From contig JANQQU010000072.1 in the NCBI GenBank assembly GCA_028284905.1, positions 186,001 through 250,000 on the forward strand: a DNA stretch of 64,000 bases. Reading direction: 5' to 3'. Position 1 is the stretch's first letter; each line of letters opens with the position of its first letter. Made by a program: the position numbers and the translations under genes. Below are positions 61,788 to 64,000 of the stretch, piece after piece. Source of the stretch: Calditrichia bacterium. Its GTDB lineage: Bacteria; Calditrichota; Calditrichia; RBG-13-44-9; J075. A model generated the notes under the pieces. The model saw nothing but the letters and a program-made list of their open reading frames with translations, made no database searches and had not been told where the DNA came from.

Positions 61788-64000
61788 TTGCAAACATTTC
61801 GACTGTTTTACCTGGTATTTTTTATTTCGTTCAGCCTGCTAATAATCAGCGCATTTGCGCAGGCTGACCAGAAAAACGGCAAACTCAGTTTCGAGATTCG
61901 CGATGCGGATTCCGGTAAGCTGATCCCCGGCAAGCTGGTATTTATGCAAAATGATACAGCGCCGGACCTGAAGGTGCAGTCAGAGGGATTAATAGCCAGC
62001 CGCCACAATACGGTGTATACCGGCAACGGTCAAGGAGCGATCTTGATTCCTGCCGGGCAATACGACATCTGGGTCGGGCAGGGGCTGGAATATTCGTTAG
62101 ATTTTCAACAGATAACGATAACGGCCGATAAAGAATTACACCTGGTCGAAACAATCCACAGAGAAGTTGATACCCGCGGTTATCTTTCCGGGGATATGCA
62201 TCTCCACACTCTTACCTATTCCGGGCATGGTGATTCCAATGTTGAGGAGCGAATAATTTCCTGTGTCGCGGAAGGGTTGGAGTGGGCGGTCGCAACGGAT
62301 CATAATCATCACACCGATTATCATCCGGTTAGTAAAACTTTAGGTCTGCAGCAGAACATGCTGACAACCATCGGTAACGAGGTGAGCACTCCGATTGGCC
62401 ATTTCAATGTTTATCCGATTCCTGCAGATACGCCCCTGCTCACCCATGACAGCCATGATGCCCACCACCTCTTTCGGGATTTTCGCGCTGTTGATGATGC
62501 CATCGTCATTCAGGTCAATCATCCCCGCTGGCCCGGTGCAGCTTACTTCACTGAAAAAAACCTCGATCAATATTTTGCTGAAACTGCGGATTCAACCTGG
62601 AGCTGGGATTTTGACGCTTTCGAAATCCTCAATGAGAATAACGGCCTGGGCTGGACGCCCGCAAAGAACAATCCTATCTCCGTAAAGCAGGACTGGTTCA
62701 ACATGCTCAATGCCGGGCGACGCTTTGTTGGCGTAGGCAATTCCGACAGTCACGATGTTGAAGCAATCATCGCCGGCTTACCACGAAACTATATTGCAGC
62801 TTCTTCCGACATCCCGCAAGAAATGTCTGAAGCGGAATTAACCCGAAATTTGCTCGCAGGCAATGTATCCGTTAGTGGCGGCATTTATGTAGAATTCACC
62901 ACCGGCGATGGTCAACCGATCGGGTCGCAGGTTGTTCCGAGGAAAGGCAAGGTCGAATTCAACATCCGTGTTCAGGCTGCCAATTGGGTCGATTGTGACA
63001 GCGTGCTGCTGATTGGCAATGGGGCAGTTGTTGCCGCCTATGCATTGGAGACGACGGATAATCCTCTGCGCTTCGAAAAAACCATCAGCGTGACGCCCCA
63101 AATTGACAGCTGGTATTTGGTCATCGCCAGTGGTGAAAAATTCCATGCGCCGGTCAGTGGCAACTCCGCCGGTCCGAACATGCCGCTCGGTTTTACCAAT
63201 CCGATCTGGGTGGATGCCAACCGGGATGGCAAGTTTACCAGTCTGCGTGAATATGCTGCGGATCTCTTAGAAGACAACGCGAACCAACCTGAAAAAATTC
63301 TTGAGAAATTAGTGCAAGCCCCCCACATGCAAACAGCGCTCCTTGCCGAGTTAGGTAATCAGAAATCAGAATTACATGGCCTTATTCTGAGCGGCCTGCT
63401 TAAGAAAAAACCTTCGTTGGGATTGCGCTTGCTGATCTACCGGGAGCTCGCCAGGCTTGATGGCGAAGACACACAGGAAATTTTGAAAGCGGCCGCTCGA
63501 AACAGTAATATACCATTGGAGAAATTGCATATCGCCAGCGAACTGGCAGCCACAGAGCAAGCCGGGGGTGATCAGCTGAATCAGTTGAATTATCTCTTAA
63601 AAACGTACGAGAATTATTTGGAAAATGGGAAGATGCTCAATTGGCAAATGGCTATCAGTAAAACACCTGAAAATTTTTCCACTATTTCAAAAAAGAACTG
63701 GCAGGAAATCCCTCCTTCCCCTACCGGAGAAAACAAGTCGCCGGGGAATGACGACAATTTTTCCTACTGGCGTCATGAGCTTCATTCCCATTACAGCGGT
63801 GAAATCCCCTTCTTGTTGGAATCCGCGCAGGCATTAAAGGTATCGGTAAATGGAAAAGAAATGCTGTTACCGGCAGATGAAGAAGATTTTACGATTATCT
63901 TCTTACCGGTAAAAAAAGGGAAAAACGACTTCCTGATAGAACTTCCCGCCAACAGCACTTTTTTGATGGAGCCCATCGACAAATCGCGTTGGTTCGATGC
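61788..64000 (+). CDS. PHP-domain metallohydrolase, CehA/McbA type (runs off the window)
   Basis: Starting at TTG 61788, with AGAGG 5 bases upstream, 737 codons run without a stop to the window edge. A signal peptide (MQTFRLFYLVFFISF to AFAQA) is followed by a small beta domain (about 30-125; GKLSFEIRDADSGKLIPG). Then comes a PHP domain with metal ligands HLH (138-140), VATDHNHHTDY, IQVNHPRW and GNSDSH, as in the CehA/McbA family of exported phosphoesterase-like proteins. After residue 400 a long region of strands and helices (QEILKAAARNS and similar) is unassigned. It follows the GH92 gene and may act on a phosphorylated or modified sugar; that is a guess. It does not start with ATG because no in-frame ATG precedes the signal. 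Confidence 0.82.
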   Translation, partial: MQTFRLFYLVFFISFSLLIISAFAQADQKNGKLSFEIRDADSGKLIPGKLVFMQNDTAPDLKVQSEGLIASRHNTVYTGNGQGAILIPAGQYDIWVGQGLEYSLDFQQITITADKELHLVETIHREVDTRGYLSGDMHLHTLTYSGHGDSNVEERIISCVAEGLEWAVATDHNHHTDYHPVSKTLGLQQNMLTTIGNEVSTPIGHFNVYPIPADTPLLTHDSHDAHHLFRDFRAVDDAIVIQVNHPRWPGAAYFTEKNLDQYFAETADSTWSWDFDAFEILNENNGLGWTPAKNNPISVKQDWFNMLNAGRRFVGVGNSDSHDVEAIIAGLPRNYIAASSDIPQEMSEAELTRNLLAGNVSVSGGIYVEFTTGDGQPIGSQVVPRKGKVEFNIRVQAANWVDCDSVLLIGNGAVVAAYALETTDNPLRFEKTISVTPQIDSWYLVIASGEKFHAPVSGNSAGPNMPLGFTNPIWVDANRDGKFTSLREYAADLLEDNANQPEKILEKLVQAPHMQTALLAELGNQKSELHGLILSGLLKKKPSLGLRLLIYRELARLDGEDTQEILKAAARNSNIPLEKLHIASELAATEQAGGDQLNQLNYLLKTYENYLENGKMLNWQMAISKTPENFSTISKKNWQEIPPSPTGENKSPGNDDNFSYWRHELHSHYSGEIPFLLESAQALKVSVNGKEMLLPADEEDFTIIFLPVKKGKNDFLIELPANSTFLMEPIDKSRWFD

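Overview
The window looks like a piece of chromosome from an uncultured or rarely cultured member of the FCB group, most likely Calditrichota, KSB1 or a neighbour. This is an inference. The support is several secreted proteins ending in a type IX secretion (T9SS/Por) tail with the sequence NYPNPFNP, PorV/PorQ-like barrels, TonB-dependent receptors with a carboxypeptidase-regulatory domain, and planctomycete-type cytochrome/DUF1501 proteins. I saw no rRNA, tRNA, CRISPR array, insertion sequence or phage gene. The clearest promoters are ordinary sigma-70 type (TTGACA, 17 bp, TATNNT).

Layout. 1-160 is the start of a lipoprotein gene that leaves the window on the minus strand. 418-3708 (plus) is an unusual three-enzyme fusion: GHL10 glycosidase, M14 carboxypeptidase and a metal-less amidohydrolase-like domain. 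3751-10218 (minus) is an L-rhamnose catabolic operon (rhaEW, rhaI, rhaB) ending in an NCS1-type permease, with an XRE-cupin regulator just upstream. 11178-27037 (minus) is one long run of genes: TonB-dependent receptor, very large secreted protein, PorV-like barrel, peptide-type ABC importer (binding protein, two permeases, two ATPases), carbon-nitrogen hydrolase, class III aminotransferase and a secreted M23 peptidase. It reads as import plus breakdown of an amide or peptide. 27448-30808 (plus) holds two T9SS-tailed secreted proteins.

31162-64000 (plus) is a glycan-harvesting block. It contains cytochrome-type DUF1549/DUF1553 and DUF1501 proteins, a beta-propeller lipoprotein, a DUF2231-cytochrome-LRR membrane protein, a GH18 chitinase, two SurA/parvulin-like lipoproteins, a ROK regulator, a CBM9-like protein, a GH20 hexosaminidase, an SSS symporter, a second receptor/secreted protein/PorV-like triad, an IPT/TIG lipoprotein, a GH92 mannosidase and a PHP-domain protein that runs off the window. 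GH18, GH20 and GH92 together suggest chitin or N-glycan substrates. No intracellular N-acetylglucosamine pathway is visible here.

Three observations stand out. (1) A 27-bp palindrome (arms TAGTTTGTTTTG and CAAAACAAACTA around AGC) lies just after the -10 box of three separate promoters at 31 kb, 40.6 kb and 46.2 kb. It resembles operators of ROK repressors such as XylR, and a ROK gene sits inside the block behind its own inverted repeats, so a ROK-controlled regulon over the last 33 kb is likely. (2) The order TonB receptor, T9SS-tailed or tail-like secreted protein, PorV-like barrel occurs twice, in loci of different purpose and without SusD, which suggests an alternative outer-membrane uptake unit. 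(3) A C-terminal module (chitobiase-C-like plus F5/8C-like, ending PDWHxGAGGKAW) occurs four times: on GH20, on GH92, on the membrane cytochrome-LRR protein and as a free-standing gene. Several gene gaps also carry short-period repeats arranged as inverted pairs.
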